The notes under the pieces are model-generated. The model searched no databases, was not told the origin of the DNA, and saw only the letters and a program-made list of their open reading frames with translations. Positions 1-11,805 of a stretch of 64,000 nucleotides of DNA are shown here, in pieces. Position 1 is the first letter of the stretch. The number at the start of each line of letters is the position of its first letter. The stretch is from Diatrype stigma (lineage: Eukaryota > Ascomycota > Sordariomycetes > Xylariales > Diatrypaceae). Location: the NCBI GenBank assembly GCA_022225965.2, contig JAKJXP020000022.1, forward strand, positions 372,001-436,000, written 5' to 3'. The position numbers and the translations under genes were made by a program.

Positions 1-1554
1 CTATTGGATGACTGACAAGTAGGAGGTATACCGCATCGATTAATCGTAACCAGGCTAGCACCCTTGCCAATATACTTGACATGGAGATCGACTGAACCCT
101 TCGACGGACTCAAGACAATAACTAGCTCACGATCAAATAACTGAAGTGCATAAATGTAACCTCATATGTAACCGAGTCTGAATATTGTTATAATCGGCAT
201 AGCCAGTCGTTCAACATCTAATGTGACTTGAGCCTCAACGTGTGGGGGTAGCATAACCATGTAGTAAAATGCTACACGCACACCTGATCTGCGTAGATTT
301 GTACGAGTCTGGACGCACGACGCCCGATCGCAGACATTCATGTGAGATGGTGAGCTGGCACGCATATCGGGGTTTTTACCATATAGCACTTGACCGAGCT
401 GAGCTGCACGTAAGCCATATAGGACTGAGCAAATGGTGTGTGTGCGTTGGCGGTCGTCAATGTTGACAGACCGAGAATAACGCCAATAACGCCAAGTACT
501 TATATCGACAATCTAATGATGATATCGTAGCCTGCAGGTATAATGATGCTGACACCAAAATCGTAGACAATCCATTGGGCCGTTAAAAGGGAATTGGTAT
601 CAATCCTTGGTTGATTCTATGCGGCTTGCATCAAACACACGCGCAGACTTCGCCCCGACTCTTAGGATGAGTGGACCTTAACAGGCTAGACGTATAACTT
701 CAGGGCTGTCCGGATCCTGCAAGGCAACCGTGGAGGTAGCCTGGTGAATAATGGTTCGCGCCGACTGGGCAAACCGCAAGGTTGACTCTGACATTGCTGC
801 TACTCACCCAGTTTTACCAACCCTCCGCATAATGTATATATCGACACTTGGACTGCTCGTAAACAAGGCAACATATTTGCTACCTGTGGTGTAACCCCTT
901 AACAGAGTGCGACAGTATCATATCAGGAGTCAGGCCATTGTTTAGTTCCTAGATCTCCGGAGCGAGTTGTCCCCCAGGGTATGATGGTCCAATAGAGTTT
1001 ATAGAAAGAGCCATGGATAGAAGAACGCCGGTATGTACGTAGAGAAAACATGATGAGACAACCCCAATGGAAGTTGACCATATTCGTGAATGTTGGAGAT
1101 GGTGAATGGCGGTGATGCCTAGTCTGCCCCGACACTTCATATATGAAATAGTATAGGGGTAGCTGATTGGGTAAGATCAAAACCGAACTTGCTGTTCATG
1201 ATAGATATCGTGGTTCGGCTTACGTGCAGGGCACTTCGGTGGCTTGATGTGAATGCGGTCGTTTGGCAGCCTCCAAGACCCCGCTCCTCGAAGGATACTT
1301 AAATGTCAGCAAACGCCAGTCATGCCACTCGAAAAAGTGGTGTGAACTTGACTTAATCAACTTTGACGAGCCGTTGCCTGGCAGTGAAGCACTTGTTACC
1401 ATAATTTCAGGATTAATACGGGGTATATTCCCACTTCACTCCCAGGGTCACCCCTATACTTCCAACCCAAGACAAAGTGCAGTTGGGAACATCACCTAGT
1501 CACAGCCTCAGTCAACTCGATCAGGTGTAGGTCTGTTCTTACGACATCAGCACC
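1..1554. other. Intergenic sequence, no gene recognised
   Basis: I see only short unrelated open frames here, without recognisable protein motifs or plausible exon joins. The last few hundred bases before 1555 presumably carry the promoter and 5' UTR of the proline-rich gene. No repeat, tRNA or element terminus was seen. The left window edge does not cut a recognisable gene. Confidence 0.5.
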
Positions 1555-3337
1555 ATGTCTGCACAGCCTTTCTACCAAGTCAATGTGGAAAATAGGCAGC
1601 ACGGTGGCGCGCCTCCGCCACAAGGTGGTCGGGTCCCTGGACCACAGCAGCCGCAAATACCCGTGCCACGAGGGATACCGTGTCCGCCCAGAGATATGCT
1701 ACCACCAGACCTCCGGCAGGGTCGGACTATAGAGATCTCCGATGTTAGAGAAGAGCTCCTGTCAGAGGTCGATATGAGGAGCAGGTTAATTGAGTATGCC
1801 ATCGCCAAGCTACCTTAATTGGAAACTAGCTAACTCCAGTCGTTGAAGGTACGTTGTCTTTCGCTTCGAAAAGCTGCCGCAGCAGGACCTATACAACGAA
1901 GATGGAGAACTGCAGCCACCTACTTGGGACCAGGCGGTGCGAACGCAGGTAAACAGCATGTCTCAGAGACAAATAGCCAACGAAATAAGGCAGCTGGACC
2001 ATACCTCACAACACGTTATCGAAAAGAAGAGAAATTTGAGTCCCACTCTTCAGCGGCAAGTCGACAAAGCACGAGAGAGCCTCGTGGCTCATGAGGGGCA
2101 CCCAGACCTTATTCATTATCAATGGGTCCTTGCCCAACTCGACCACCAGCTCAGGGAAATACCACCACCACCACTGATGCTGGTAGGAGGTCCAGGCATG
2201 ATATATCCATGCCGTCGATCGAAATCAAATTGCGCGAGAAAGAGAGCCTCATGTGCACCTCCTTGTCGACATCATGGCCACAGGAGGAAGCAGTTCGAGA
2301 GGATTTCGCTCACTGCGTATTTTAGGCGTGAGCCCAGGCCAAATATCAATATCCGGATGCTTTGGGAGCAAAAGAATTCCCAGCAGTGCATGAACGTCAA
2401 TCAGCCTTGGCCAGCTGTTGGAAATCAGATGCCACACCAGGGTGGACCAACAGTGCCACAACCAAAAGGGCTTCCAGGAGCGCCAGGAGGACAGCAGCCA
2501 CCTCCGGGGGGAGTACCACCACGAGGAGGTCAACCGCCTCCACCCCCACCTGTTCGTCCTGGCGGGGATCCTAATAAGGGGCCGGGACCACAGCAGGGTG
2601 GTGCTGGACACTCCAATATGCCTCCTAACCAACAAAAAGGGGGTGGGAAAAAGGCAGGTCACCACGACTCTGATAGTGACTCCAGCTCTTCCTATTCATC
2701 AAGCGGCTCGTCCAGGTTCGATTCAACCACCTCGGCGTCATCAGCACCATCACGCGGCTGTTCTCCGCGCGGTCGCCATGGGCACCGAAAGGGGAGTCAC
2801 GGAAGGAGCCCTGGCAAGCGACAAGAGAAGAACAAGCACCACGCAGCGCATAACGCACCGAGACACCACGGGAAGCAAGCAAAGCATGTAATAGTTAACA
2901 GAGGCTCTCCATTCCCAGGGCCAATTGTGACTGGAGCGTTGCCGCCAAGACCCCCGCCACCACCTGTCGGACCAGTCCCATTGCCGGACCATATCGCTGC
3001 CTATAATGCCGGCAGGCTGGATGAGATGGAGGCACGCGCTGAAGAAGCAGCACTGAATCACGCAAGGCGCCTCAGGCCTCACGCTGTCCATCCCTCACGG
3101 CCACCCCCCATGGGGCGCGCCGCATTTAGTCAGGATGGGGACGACTTCCCTCACCGGAGAGATTTTGACGGCGATCTACGGCATCTGGATAGCCTGTCAC
3201 TGGATGACGAATACGACACTGATCGCCGTTATGATAATGCGCATCGACGCAGAGAATACAGTCTCCGCAGACAGAACGGGTCGATCATGAGCGAGGATGT
3301 ATTCTCGAGAGAACCAGCGTTCTTTTTCAGACGCTGA
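1555..3337 (+). CDS. Proline-rich, low-complexity fungal protein (function unknown)
   Basis: I do not recognise a named family. Two exons are inferred, 1555-1793 and 1849-3337, giving 575 residues. The first open frame reaches a stop at 1818, but a donor GTATGC at 1794 and an acceptor after TTGAAG at 1848, preceded by a CTAAC branch site, restore a continuous frame through ...RSRLIEYVVFRFEKLP. The protein is hydrophilic. A helical region (roughly residues 60-170) is followed by Gly/Pro-rich stretches, a Ser-rich patch (DSDSDSSSSYSSSGSS), a basic His/Lys/Arg region and a charged tail rich in Asp/Arg. The motif LTAYFRREPRP near the middle looks like the most conserved point. This composition is typical of fungal proteins with disordered tails, and no catalytic motif is visible. 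The 55-nt intron and the unspliced 3' part (see findings) are the uncertain points. Confidence 0.65.
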
Positions 3338-4456
3338 CGGGTATGAGTAGCTTATACGAGGCAGTACGAGATTGCTCATATCCTTGAGGATTCAGGTAGT
3401 AGTGGACTGGACCGTGAACCGGATCGGTCTTACATGAAGCGCTATCATCAATTTCGAAGGAAGCATGGGAACCCTTTTCATAGCCATTGTATAACTTCAG
3501 GGAATGCGCCTTATGGTGCAATGGGGATCTGGGAAACTTGTGGTTGATGTTTTCAGGGGTTACAAAGCTGGCACGGAAATAATCATTTTTGAAGCGTGGC
3601 GGATAGGAATAATTGGGTATCAGGTGTAATATTTGGTTTAGGTTCAATGAATAAGTTTTCTCTTGTACGAACAAACAACACCGAGCTGAAAATAGCCCCT
3701 CATCTAGAGCAGAGAGGATATAAGACAAATATACCATAGAATCAAGAGTGCTGTTCCACTTCATCTTGTCATAGTTACTATGTAATGGGCAGATGGACGG
3801 AAAGACGCGGACAAGAAATGGGCTGACGGGCTGTTAAGTTCAGGTTGACTGGGGTTGGGCACGGATGTAATTGCCTCATTGTCTCATAGTTTATACCTGG
3901 TAGTGTAGGTATGTAGGCAGGTATAACGGAAGCAGCATCCAACTCGACTTAACAAGCCAAAATAATTCTTGTACTTGCCAGGATAGGACGATTCTATGCG
4001 GGAGATGTCATGCAGTTGATGCACCATCAATGTGATGAATAGAAGAGATGGGGCACCTTGACGTCGGCCAGCCGCCATAACGGGCGCCGGCTGGAGTGCC
4101 AAGTGCTTTGGTCTGGCCGGCGTTGAGCGATTTCCCCTGATTTCCCGATCATTCTCTAGTGCCGCAGCCCGCCGCGGGTGGCAGAGTGGCCGAGTGGCCC
4201 ACTGACGTTTTTTGGCGGGGTTCATCAGAGCTTGCGCACCGTGATGAGCTCAGGGGATATCTGCCCCGCCAACTATGATCCCATACTTTAGAGACGTAGT
4301 TAAGTAACCTAAGTCGTTGAGACCTTTTAAGCTACAACTTCAACAAAAGCCTTCAAGATCCCCCTTACACTGACACTAAACTATTCACCTACAAACCATC
4401 GTATACCTTCTCTACATTATTTATTTTTTAGATAATATCCAATCCAAATTCTCAAG
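3338..4456. other. Intergenic sequence and tpi promoter region
   Basis: This stretch holds the 3' end of the proline-rich gene and the upstream region of triosephosphate isomerase. The last 120 bases before the tpi start codon are rich in C, T and A with few G, as in highly expressed fungal promoters and leaders. No protein-coding gene is supported. A leader intron cannot be excluded: a TTTTTTAG-type sequence lies near 4430. Confidence 0.5.
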
Positions 4457-5456
4457 ATGGCGCGCAAATTCTTCGTCGGTGGAAACTTCAAGATGTAGAT
4501 CTGCCCCTCCTGTAGTAGGCCGTCCAAGTTGCACCTCATGGCTAACACAGCGGTTGCAACGTATAGGAACGGGACGCTCCAGTCCATCAAGGACATCGTC
4601 GAAAACCTGAACAAGGCTCAACTGGACTCGAACACTGGTAAGATTACTACTGCCACAACCACTGCCCAAACCACTGCCCCGCTACTATCATTACTACTAC
4701 AACACCACTTACTTACACCCTGATCCCCAACCCCACAGAGACCGTCATCGCCCCTCCGGCGCTCTACCTCCTCCAGGTCCGCGAGCTCCTGAAGAAGGAG
4801 ATTGGCGTGGCGGCGCAGAACGTCTACGACAAGCCCAACGGGGCCTTCACGGGGGAGATCTCGGTGTCGCAGCTGAAGGACAGCGGCGTGGACTGGGTGA
4901 TCCTGGGGCACTCGGAGCGGCGGACGGTGCTGGCGGAGAGCGACGAGACGGTGGCGTCCAAGACCAAGTACGCGACGGAGAACGGCGTGAGCGTGATCTG
5001 GTGCTGCGGCGAGTCGCTCGAGCAGCGCGAGGCCGGCCAGACGCTCGCCCACATCGCCAGCCAGCTCGCCGCCCTCAAGGCCCAGGTCTCGGACTGGAGC
5101 CGCATCGTGATCGCCTACGAGCCCATCTGGGCCATCGGCACCGGCAAGGTCGCCACCACCCAGCAGGCCCAGGAGGTCCACGCCGAGATCCGCCAGTGGC
5201 TCGCCAAGGAGGTCAGCCAGCAGGTCGCCGACGACACCCGCATCCTGTACGGCGGCAGCGTCAGCGAGAAGAACTGCAAGGAGCTCAGCAAGGAGAAGGA
5301 TATCGATGGCTTCCTGGTCGGTGGTGCCAGTCTCAAGCCTGCCTGTGAGTGATCCCCGCCCCGCCCCTCCCCTTCTTTACCCCCCCCTCTTTCCAATTGG
5401 TGATGGACACAGCTGACATGTTGGTAGTCGTGGACATCATCAACTGCAAGTTGTAA
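4457..5456 (+). CDS. tpi1: Triosephosphate isomerase
   Basis: Cytosolic glycolytic enzyme interconverting dihydroxyacetone phosphate and glyceraldehyde 3-phosphate. Four exons are inferred: 4457-4494, 4567-4637, 4739-5344 and 5428-5456, giving 247 residues, the usual length for the family. The protein begins MARKFFVGGNFKM, where Lys12 is the active-site lysine. It carries GHSERR around the catalytic His, AYEPIWAIGTG with the catalytic Glu, and the phosphate-binding YGGSVSEKN and LVGGASLK loops. Introns split codons for Met13, a Glu and a Phe, and each junction restores the expected family sequence; intron 1 has a GCTAACAC branch site. The last exon encodes only the C-terminal residues ending CKL. 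Third codon positions in exon 3 are almost all G or C, as expected for strong expression. Convergent with the mitochondrial ribosomal protein gene. Confidence 0.97.
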
Positions 5457-5817
5457 ATAAATCGGAACAAGGACAGCCGGGCACTTCTAAAAGTAGAAAA
5501 AGGAAGTTGGGAAATGAATAGCCCTTGAACCACTAGACACGTGAATAATATGATCTGTCTTGCTGGTTCCATTTTACCTGATGACACCTCGTGATTTTAA
5601 GACGGCCTGACTGTAAAGGCTACTGACCATGTAGTAACTGTCTTTAGTTGTTTCGTGTTTTGTATTTTAGACCGGGATCATGATCCCCTTATATGATACA
5701 GATATGCACGCCCGTCGTGATGTTCTACATATGCCAGGCGGGTTTCCCGACGGCATGCTGCATAGTGCTACACAATGCCGTTTATTCCCTATTCTTCTCT
5801 TTAAAGTCTGAACCCCC
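5457..5817. other. Convergent 3' intergenic region
   Basis: About 360 bases lie between the stop codons of two convergent genes. They hold the 3' UTRs and poly(A) signals of triosephosphate isomerase and mL43. No other feature is seen. Confidence 0.5.
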
Positions 5818-6369
5818 TCAGACCGCCACAGCATCGCCGTGGTAAGGACTCCATATGCCTCTGACACTCTCGTTGATACTCGACACGGGCTTGTTGACTC
5901 TCTTGGCCTTCTCGCCGCTGGCGTCTCGCAGTAGCTCGACCTTCTTCAGAATCTGCAAGGAATCCATATTCCTGACACAGATGGACTTTCGGTTCCCGTT
6001 GATGTAGTGGCCGACGAGGACGGGGTGTTTCCGCGGCCGGGGGGACACGGCGAACTCGATCTGGGGATGCTTGGAAGCAAACCGGGGAAGCTGGGTTTTG
6101 ATGAAGGCGCTAACATGGACTGTCAGGACCCGTTGCGATATAGTAAAAGGGGGCGGGGTTTCCCCATGTAAGCACTCACTGCATTCCTCTTGAGCTTCCC
6201 GAATGATCGCAGTAGTGGATGTCCATCTTCTTGCACTGGAGGATGAAGGCGCCGAGGCCGTTCTGGTATGTGCCGTTAGTTTCAACATGGATGCTTGCTA
6301 GGGACTACATATGAAGGTCAGTCGACTTACCCGGCCAACGGACACCTTTTCTATTGCTGTGATTGGCAT
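5818..6369 (-). CDS. MRPL51: Mitochondrial large-subunit ribosomal protein L51 (mL43)
   Basis: Component of the mitochondrial 54S ribosomal subunit, with the L51/S25/CI-B8 domain and a thioredoxin-like fold. Three exons on the minus strand, 6369-6331, 6262-6180 and 6109-5818, give 137 residues, close to the yeast and Neurospora proteins. The start MPITAIEKVSVGR is followed by NGLGAFILQCK, and later HYINGNRKSICVRN, ELLRDASGEK and SSVRGIWSPYHG-type motifs (here ESVRGIWSPYHG) that are diagnostic of the family. Splicing is phase 0 at the first intron and splits a His codon at the second. The open frame upstream of the last exon is intron sequence, so a single-exon reading would give a wrong N-terminus. 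Divergent from the U1-70K gene across about 690 bases. Confidence 0.93.
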
Positions 6370-7055
6370 GGTTGTGCCCCTTGAAATTAAAGAAGCATGG
6401 GGCTCGTCGGCGGTGGAAAGGCTGGCTGAACACATTCACCCATACAAGGAAGTGGTGCTTTCGCCGCGATTTTTCAGTTAGCTAAGCAAACGAGGCGTCA
6501 CCTGCTCCCAGATGCCGACCGCCGACGAAAGATGTACTCATGTACCTCCACTTGTCCACTTAGGCAATCTATGTATGTAGTTATCTACTCTGCTAGATAC
6601 CTACTGTGACGTTATGTATGTATTTCGTATTTCGCGTACATACCAGCGGCCATCTTCAGATTGGTCTGTGCACCATTAGCTACCTGGACCTACCTGCCAG
6701 CCTGGTGCCTGTCTCCCTGCCATTGCGGTGCCCAGGTGCCTCCTGGACAAGGGAAGAGCGCAACATTTTACTCCGAGTTTCCAAGACGCGACAGTTTTAG
6801 CCTTAGCTCAGCTTTTCTTCCATTTCCCTTTGGAACCTGGGAACTTTCCAACCAACCAACCAACGCATCGCATCCTTCTTTGTCGCATCCATCAGTTCGA
6901 GTCTTTCCTTATCTTCACCCATCCTGTGTTATTCTCTGAAACACCTGTTACAATTGTTGGCGTTTCCTCCATCAACTATCCATTAATCGTATCCATCGCC
7001 CCAATACCACCGCGTGGCCAGTTGATCACGGAGCGCACAGCACTTCGTAAGAGTC
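6370..7055. other. Divergent promoter region between MRPL51 and U1-70K
   Basis: About 690 bases separate two start codons pointing away from each other, so both promoters and leaders must lie here. Short frames are present but have no family resemblance. CT-rich leader-like sequence precedes the U1-70K start. Confidence 0.5.
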
Positions 7056-8571
7056 ATGACGGACAAGCTTCCACCTAATCTGCTCGCGCTCTTCGCGCCG
7101 AGACCTCCCTTGCGATGGGTGCCTCATCCCGACTATGCGCCCGAGCAGCGCAGGACGACCAAGATCACTGGTCTTGGCGAATACCTTCCCGCGCTTGCGG
7201 AGTACAAGGAGAAGGACAACTACGTCCCTACCGAGAGTTGGCTCCAGATGCGCGACCGCAAGAAGCTGGAGAAGCAAGCCAAGCAGGAGAAGCTGCTCAC
7301 CGAGGCCCCTCTCAAATGTTCGTATCTTCTTTCCCTCCATCGCTTATTGATTTAAGCTGTTGAAACTCGCAGTACTGACCAAGTTCCCTTGATCGCAGAC
7401 AAACCTAATGAAGACCCTAACGTCCGTGGTGATCCTTTCAAGACCCTGATAGTTGCGCGTCTGAGCTACGAGGCCGACGAACATGATCTCGAGAAGGAAT
7501 TTGGACGCTTCGGTCCTATTGAGCGCGTATGTATTCTGGCTCACCCCCCTCCCCTATTTGACCCCCTGCTTGAAGTGTTTATGTCCTGACTAACCTGGCC
7601 TATCTACAGATCCGCATTGTCACCGATACCCATGCTCACGAAAAGGGAAACAAGAAGAAGAAGCCGCACCGTGGATACGCCTTCGTCGTATTTGAACGTG
7701 AGAAAGACATGAGAGGTAATACTACCATTGATTTTTTCCAGAATATCCACCTCGGCCCATAGGATCCATTTCCATCCATGTCTCTCACAGAGATCAGGCC
7801 CTCAAGCTTGCCTATCTCGCCCCATTCCTCCCCACAAACACCGCCGTCCAGAAAAGGTATGAACCATTGGTAAGGCTTTACTGACAAAAGCGCGTTTGGC
7901 GTGCACGTGAATTAGCTGCTTTAGATGGTTGTGATGGCATTCGCATCAAGGACCGTCGCATCAAGGTAGACGTGGAGAGAGGTCGAACAGTTAAGGGCTG
8001 GAAGCCTCGTAGATACGGTGGTGGCCTAGGTGGCCGAGGATACACGAAAGCCGCTGCAGCCCGACCCGCCGGACCCGGTGGATTTGGAGGTGGCTTTAGC
8101 GGAGGACGCGACGGCTTCCGAGGAGGATTCCAGGGGGGACGTGGCCGCGGGGGAGGCTTCCGTGGTGGCGATCGTGGATTCCGAGGCGGCGGCGGCGGTG
8201 GAGGCTTCGGCGGAGGTCGCGATCGTGGCTATGGCTCATCCAACGGATATGGTGCACCTCCTAATGCTCCCGCTGGCCCAGGTTCCGGTGGACGTTCCGG
8301 TGGATTCGGAGGTGACCGGGATCGTCACGACTCCCGCGGTGGTGGTGGGTATGACTCCCGCGGTAGCGGACGCTCATATGATGACAGGTCCGGCGGACGT
8401 GACGGCGGCCGTTTCGGCGACCGGGATCGACGAAGTGGCGCCAACTTCGAGCCCGTCCGTGATCGTGGTTCACGAGAGTATCGTGATTACGACAGATCCA
8501 GAGAAGACGACAGCCGGAAACGCGGGTACGAGGGCGGCTACGAAGACCCGAGAAAGCTCCGCCGGTACTAG
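7056..8571 (+). CDS. U1-70K: U1 small nuclear ribonucleoprotein 70 kDa protein
   Basis: Core protein of the U1 snRNP; it binds U1 stem-loop I and helps select 5' splice sites. Four exons (7056-7317, 7399-7526, 7610-7715, 7916-8571) give 383 residues. The N-terminal snRNP70 domain (about 1-95) opens [18 protein letters not shown]. The RRM (about 100-185) has RNP2 in TLIVARLSY and RNP1 as RGYAFVVF at about 152-159, and continues into [20 protein letters not shown], a family hallmark. The C-terminal tail is Gly/Arg-rich with RGG and Asp/Arg repeats instead of a long classical RS domain. Intron 3 (7716-7915, 200 nt) is longer than the other two (81 and 83 nt) and lies inside the RRM. Convergent with MRT4. 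Confidence 0.95.
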
Positions 8572-9621
8572 CGGCTCGTGTATCAAGACAAGGTCTCGGC
8601 GCGTCCTGGTGGGTATCCTTCCGTCTTCAGTCAGTTCTACACACGTCTTGTCAGCCTGTCTTTCCTTCTGCCTTTTGACACCAAGGGTAAGCAAGGGTAA
8701 GATTTACAACGCCAGTTCAGCCTACCTAGCCCAGCCCAGTTCAGCCCGCCTACACCACAGTACAAAATAGATCGGCCCATGGTACCAAGCCACAACGAAG
8801 TCAAGGCTGAAGGTAAAGATATAATCGACTATCTACCTAAGCGCACGTAACTGGGATACTGATCGCTCACCACTATGCTGTTGGCGACCGCTACCTACTA
8901 TCTCCATCCGAACCAGCTGGGCAAACAGGACCAGGAGAAGTAACCCTTTCTCACATGTATTCATTAGTAATCTACTGGTACGCCCCCGACCATCTACAGG
9001 GAGGGGGTTAATACCATTCATCAAAAGGAGTACAGCAGTGAATCTATTCTAGGTAAGGTCAGAGGTAAGGAGTAAATACTGCCTGCTGACTGACCACTGT
9101 TTACGCATCCGGAGCGAGGTTGGGGAGGAAACGAGATGATTTTGTAATGGCTGCCCACGTACTCTTTTCTATACGATGACCTGTTTTCTTCTGGGGGCAG
9201 GGCAAGCCCTTTCTAGCTAAGTCGCGTAATTAGTTTACGAGGGACGCGGGACATATTGCCTATGATAGCTAGGGAGAAATGGAGCAACGATTGTCTGGTT
9301 TCTAGTCTTGTCTATTCGTACTTATTTTCGTTTTCTTCTTCGGTTTCCCCTATCAAATGTGAATATAATCTGCTAGCATGATGTGCTGATGTGCTGGTGT
9401 TCATGCAAGGTTGTTCATTTTACAGATCTCTTTTTATTTTGCCCGCCCAGAACGCCAGAAATTGGTATCGCCGTGAATGCAAACCACACTACTACCTTAG
9501 GAATAATGTCCATAACAAGACTGTTAACAGGACGGGCGAGCGAGCTATCGACTCCACCTTGCCCTATCCTGCCCAACCGACACATACCATACCATCCCAT
9601 ACTTACTAACTGTCTACCTAT
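8572..9621. other. Convergent 3' intergenic region
   Basis: About 1 kb lies between the stop codons of U1-70K and MRT4. It contains 3' UTR sequence and scattered short frames. No gene, repeat array or RNA gene was recognised. Confidence 0.5.
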
Positions 9622-10590
9622 CTACTCCTCATCCACCCCCTCCATACCACCACCATCCTTCTTCTTATCCTTAGCCCCCTCGCCCTCCTCCTCATCCCCA
9701 GCATCCACGACCGTGACCTCGGCGGCGGCCGCGCTCCAGTACGCGCGGACGCGGACGCGGAACTCGCTCATGCAGACGCCGAAGAGCTTCAGCAGGCGGG
9801 TCTGGCGGGAGTCGAGGACGTCGCCCTCAGCGCAGACGGGGAAGCCGCCGGCGGCCTGCTCGGCGGGGCTGAGCTCGGGGCCGGGCTCGAGCACGACGCG
9901 GCCCTTGACGAGGCGGGTCGGCACGCCGAGCCGGCGCAGCTCGGGCTCGAGCGTGTGGCCGAGCGGCACGTCGCGCTCGGCCGGCACCTCGCCCGCCGTG
10001 CTGTACACGGCGCCCCAGGGGATGGCGAAGCCGCGCGGCGCCACGGCCCCCGCCCGCGCGAAGTCCACCTTCTCGCCGCCCTGCGCCAGGGTGTCGAAGT
10101 AGCTTAGCGTTTCAGAGGGGGGCTGGTTCGTGAAGAGCAGTCCGACGGTGCCCTGCACGTACCGCGATAGCCGGTACGTGTTCTCGGCGAAGCTGTCCTC
10201 GGGGCTGTGGCCGAGCGCGCGCGCCATGAGCTTGGTCTTGCCGAAGAAGAGGCTAATTTTCACCCGCAGGTTGGAGTTAGCATTGTTTCGGTCTCGTCAG
10301 GAGATATCGGGAGGCGAGGAGAGGGTCAGGTGGAGCGAGTGGGAAGTGGAAAGGGGCAGAGAGAGAGAGAGACAGAGAGATGAAGAGGGAGAGACGAACC
10401 GGCAGTCGGACAGGTCCTGCCGCACCTCCTTCAGGTGGGTGTTGCGCATGTTGTCGACGCTGAAGACGAAGCAGTGCTGGTAGGTGGTGAGGCTTTCGCG
10501 GATGTTTTCGAAGAGGCGCTCCTTGTGCTCGCGGGTCTTCTTGGTCACATTGGTCATGTGAACCACCCTGTTCCGTTTCGACTTGGGCAT
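9622..10590 (-). CDS. MRT4: Ribosome assembly factor MRT4 (P0-like)
   Basis: Nuclear/nucleolar paralogue of ribosomal stalk protein P0 that occupies the P0 site on pre-60S particles until P0 replaces it. Two exons, 10590-10400 and 10252-9622, give 273 residues; the yeast protein is about 236. The N-terminus [19 protein letters not shown] is diagnostic, as are [14 protein letters not shown] and, across the splice junction, [17 protein letters not shown]. The intron (10253-10399) contains a GA-rich microsatellite on the plus strand. The extra length is an acidic, Lys/Gly-containing C-terminal tail that yeast MRT4 does not need. Third positions in exon 2 are strongly GC-rich. Divergent from TIM9. 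Confidence 0.93.
10355..10396 (+). repeat. GA-rich microsatellite in the MRT4 intron
   Basis: A purine run of mostly GA dinucleotides, which appears on the MRT4 sense strand as a long CT-rich tract inside the intron. It lies just downstream of the donor site. Confidence 0.75.
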
Positions 10591-11287
10591 TTTGTCTGCT
10601 GTCTGTGTGTCTGCTTCTCTGTGTCGCTTCTTCTTTCACTTCAACTCCTCCGAGTCCTCGGTATCCTGATTCTATAAGCGAATTCGGTTCGTTTGTTTGA
10701 TCGCGAGGGGGAGGTAGGCGGCTTATAAGTAGGTAAAGTGTCTGTCGATTGGTTCGATAGAAGATGCGGTTCCTAGTATGAATCTACAATGGAATTATAT
10801 TCTTTATCGATCTCTGATAACGATGCAGATTTGCCCGTTATCTGCAACTCTTTTTCGAACTTTTCTGCTATCAGCCCGCTAGCGGGCGTGGGACCCAAGC
10901 TATTGGGCCAATTAGGTGCTGTAGGGCGGTCTGCTACTGGCGGCGACGTACTGCGGCTGCCCCGCGAAGCCCAGGTAGCTCGTGCAAGGGCCCAGGGTCC
11001 AGGGCCCAAGGGTCCACTAGTTGTCCACCTAACCACATACGACCTTCGTACATACATACAGTTATAGCTTATCTTATCAGTGATCGAAGCTCTCGTCCCG
11101 ACTCCCGACCGTCCTTGTCGTTTTGGTCAGAGTTATACCTACCAGCCCTACCTCAGCTACGTAACTACTTCCCGGTTTATAGATTTTTCAGTTCCAGAAA
11201 GCCGATACCTATCCAACTCACTCGCAGGCCGTTGACGCGAATCCCCCGACTTGAATTTCCATACCAATAAAAACCCATAACTACACA
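10591..11287. other. Divergent promoter region between MRT4 and TIM9
   Basis: About 700 bases hold both promoters. A GC-rich stretch around 10880-11020 contains open frames on both strands, but neither shows a known family or splice context. I treat it as non-coding. Confidence 0.45.
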
Positions 11288-11805
11288 ATGGATGGGTATG
11301 TTTAACTACGCCGAGAAAGAAACCCCGAGAGAAAAAGGCACAAGCAAAGGCAGAGGCAGCAAATATTCTAGTTCTGGGCTAACCCACGATCCCGTCGCAC
11401 CCACGCAACAGCCTCACAGCAGCCGAGTCGCGCGAGCTCGAGCAGCGCATGCAGAAGCGGCAACTCAAGGAGTTTCTCGGTGTACGTTTCCTCTTCTGCT
11501 GCTGCCACCGTTGACATTGCCTTGTCCCCCCACCTTATTGTCCCGCCCCGTCCCATCCCATCCGCCCAGCTCAGCTAACCAAAAACCGAAACCTCGACGA
11601 CGACGACAAACAGCTCTTCAGCAACCTCGTAGACCACTGCTTCGTCTCGTGCATCGACGACTTCAGCTCCAAGGCGCTGTCGGGGAAGGAGACGGGCTGC
11701 GTGTCGCGCTGCGTCCAGAAGCACATGGCCATGTCGCAGCGGCTGAGCGAGCGCTTCCAGGAGCACAACGCCTTGCTTCAGCAGCAGCAGCAGGGAGGAC
11801 GGTAA
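11288..11805 (+). CDS. TIM9: Mitochondrial import inner membrane translocase subunit TIM9
   Basis: Small intermembrane-space chaperone that forms a hexamer with TIM10 and guides carrier proteins to the TIM22 complex. Three exons are inferred: 11288-11295, 11412-11481 and 11614-11805, giving 89 residues. The first exon is only 8 nt (ATG GAT GG), and its last Gly codon is completed after the intron, giving MDGLTAAESRELEQRMQKRQ. The twin CX3C motifs are Cys35-X3-Cys39 (CFVSC) and Cys55-X3-Cys59 (CVSRC), the disulfide pairs of small TIM proteins. A Gln-rich tail ends the protein. Because of the tiny first exon, a naive gene call here would be wrong. Convergent with NUP188. Confidence 0.93.

Noticed and set aside
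1..1550. Subtelomeric or telomeric sequence at the window start
   Set aside because: No TTAGGG repeats and no recognisable subtelomeric helicase or repeat.
4180..4260. tRNA-like A-box (TGGCCGAGTGG) upstream of tpi1
   Set aside because: No matching B-box, acceptor stem or anticodon arm could be folded around it.
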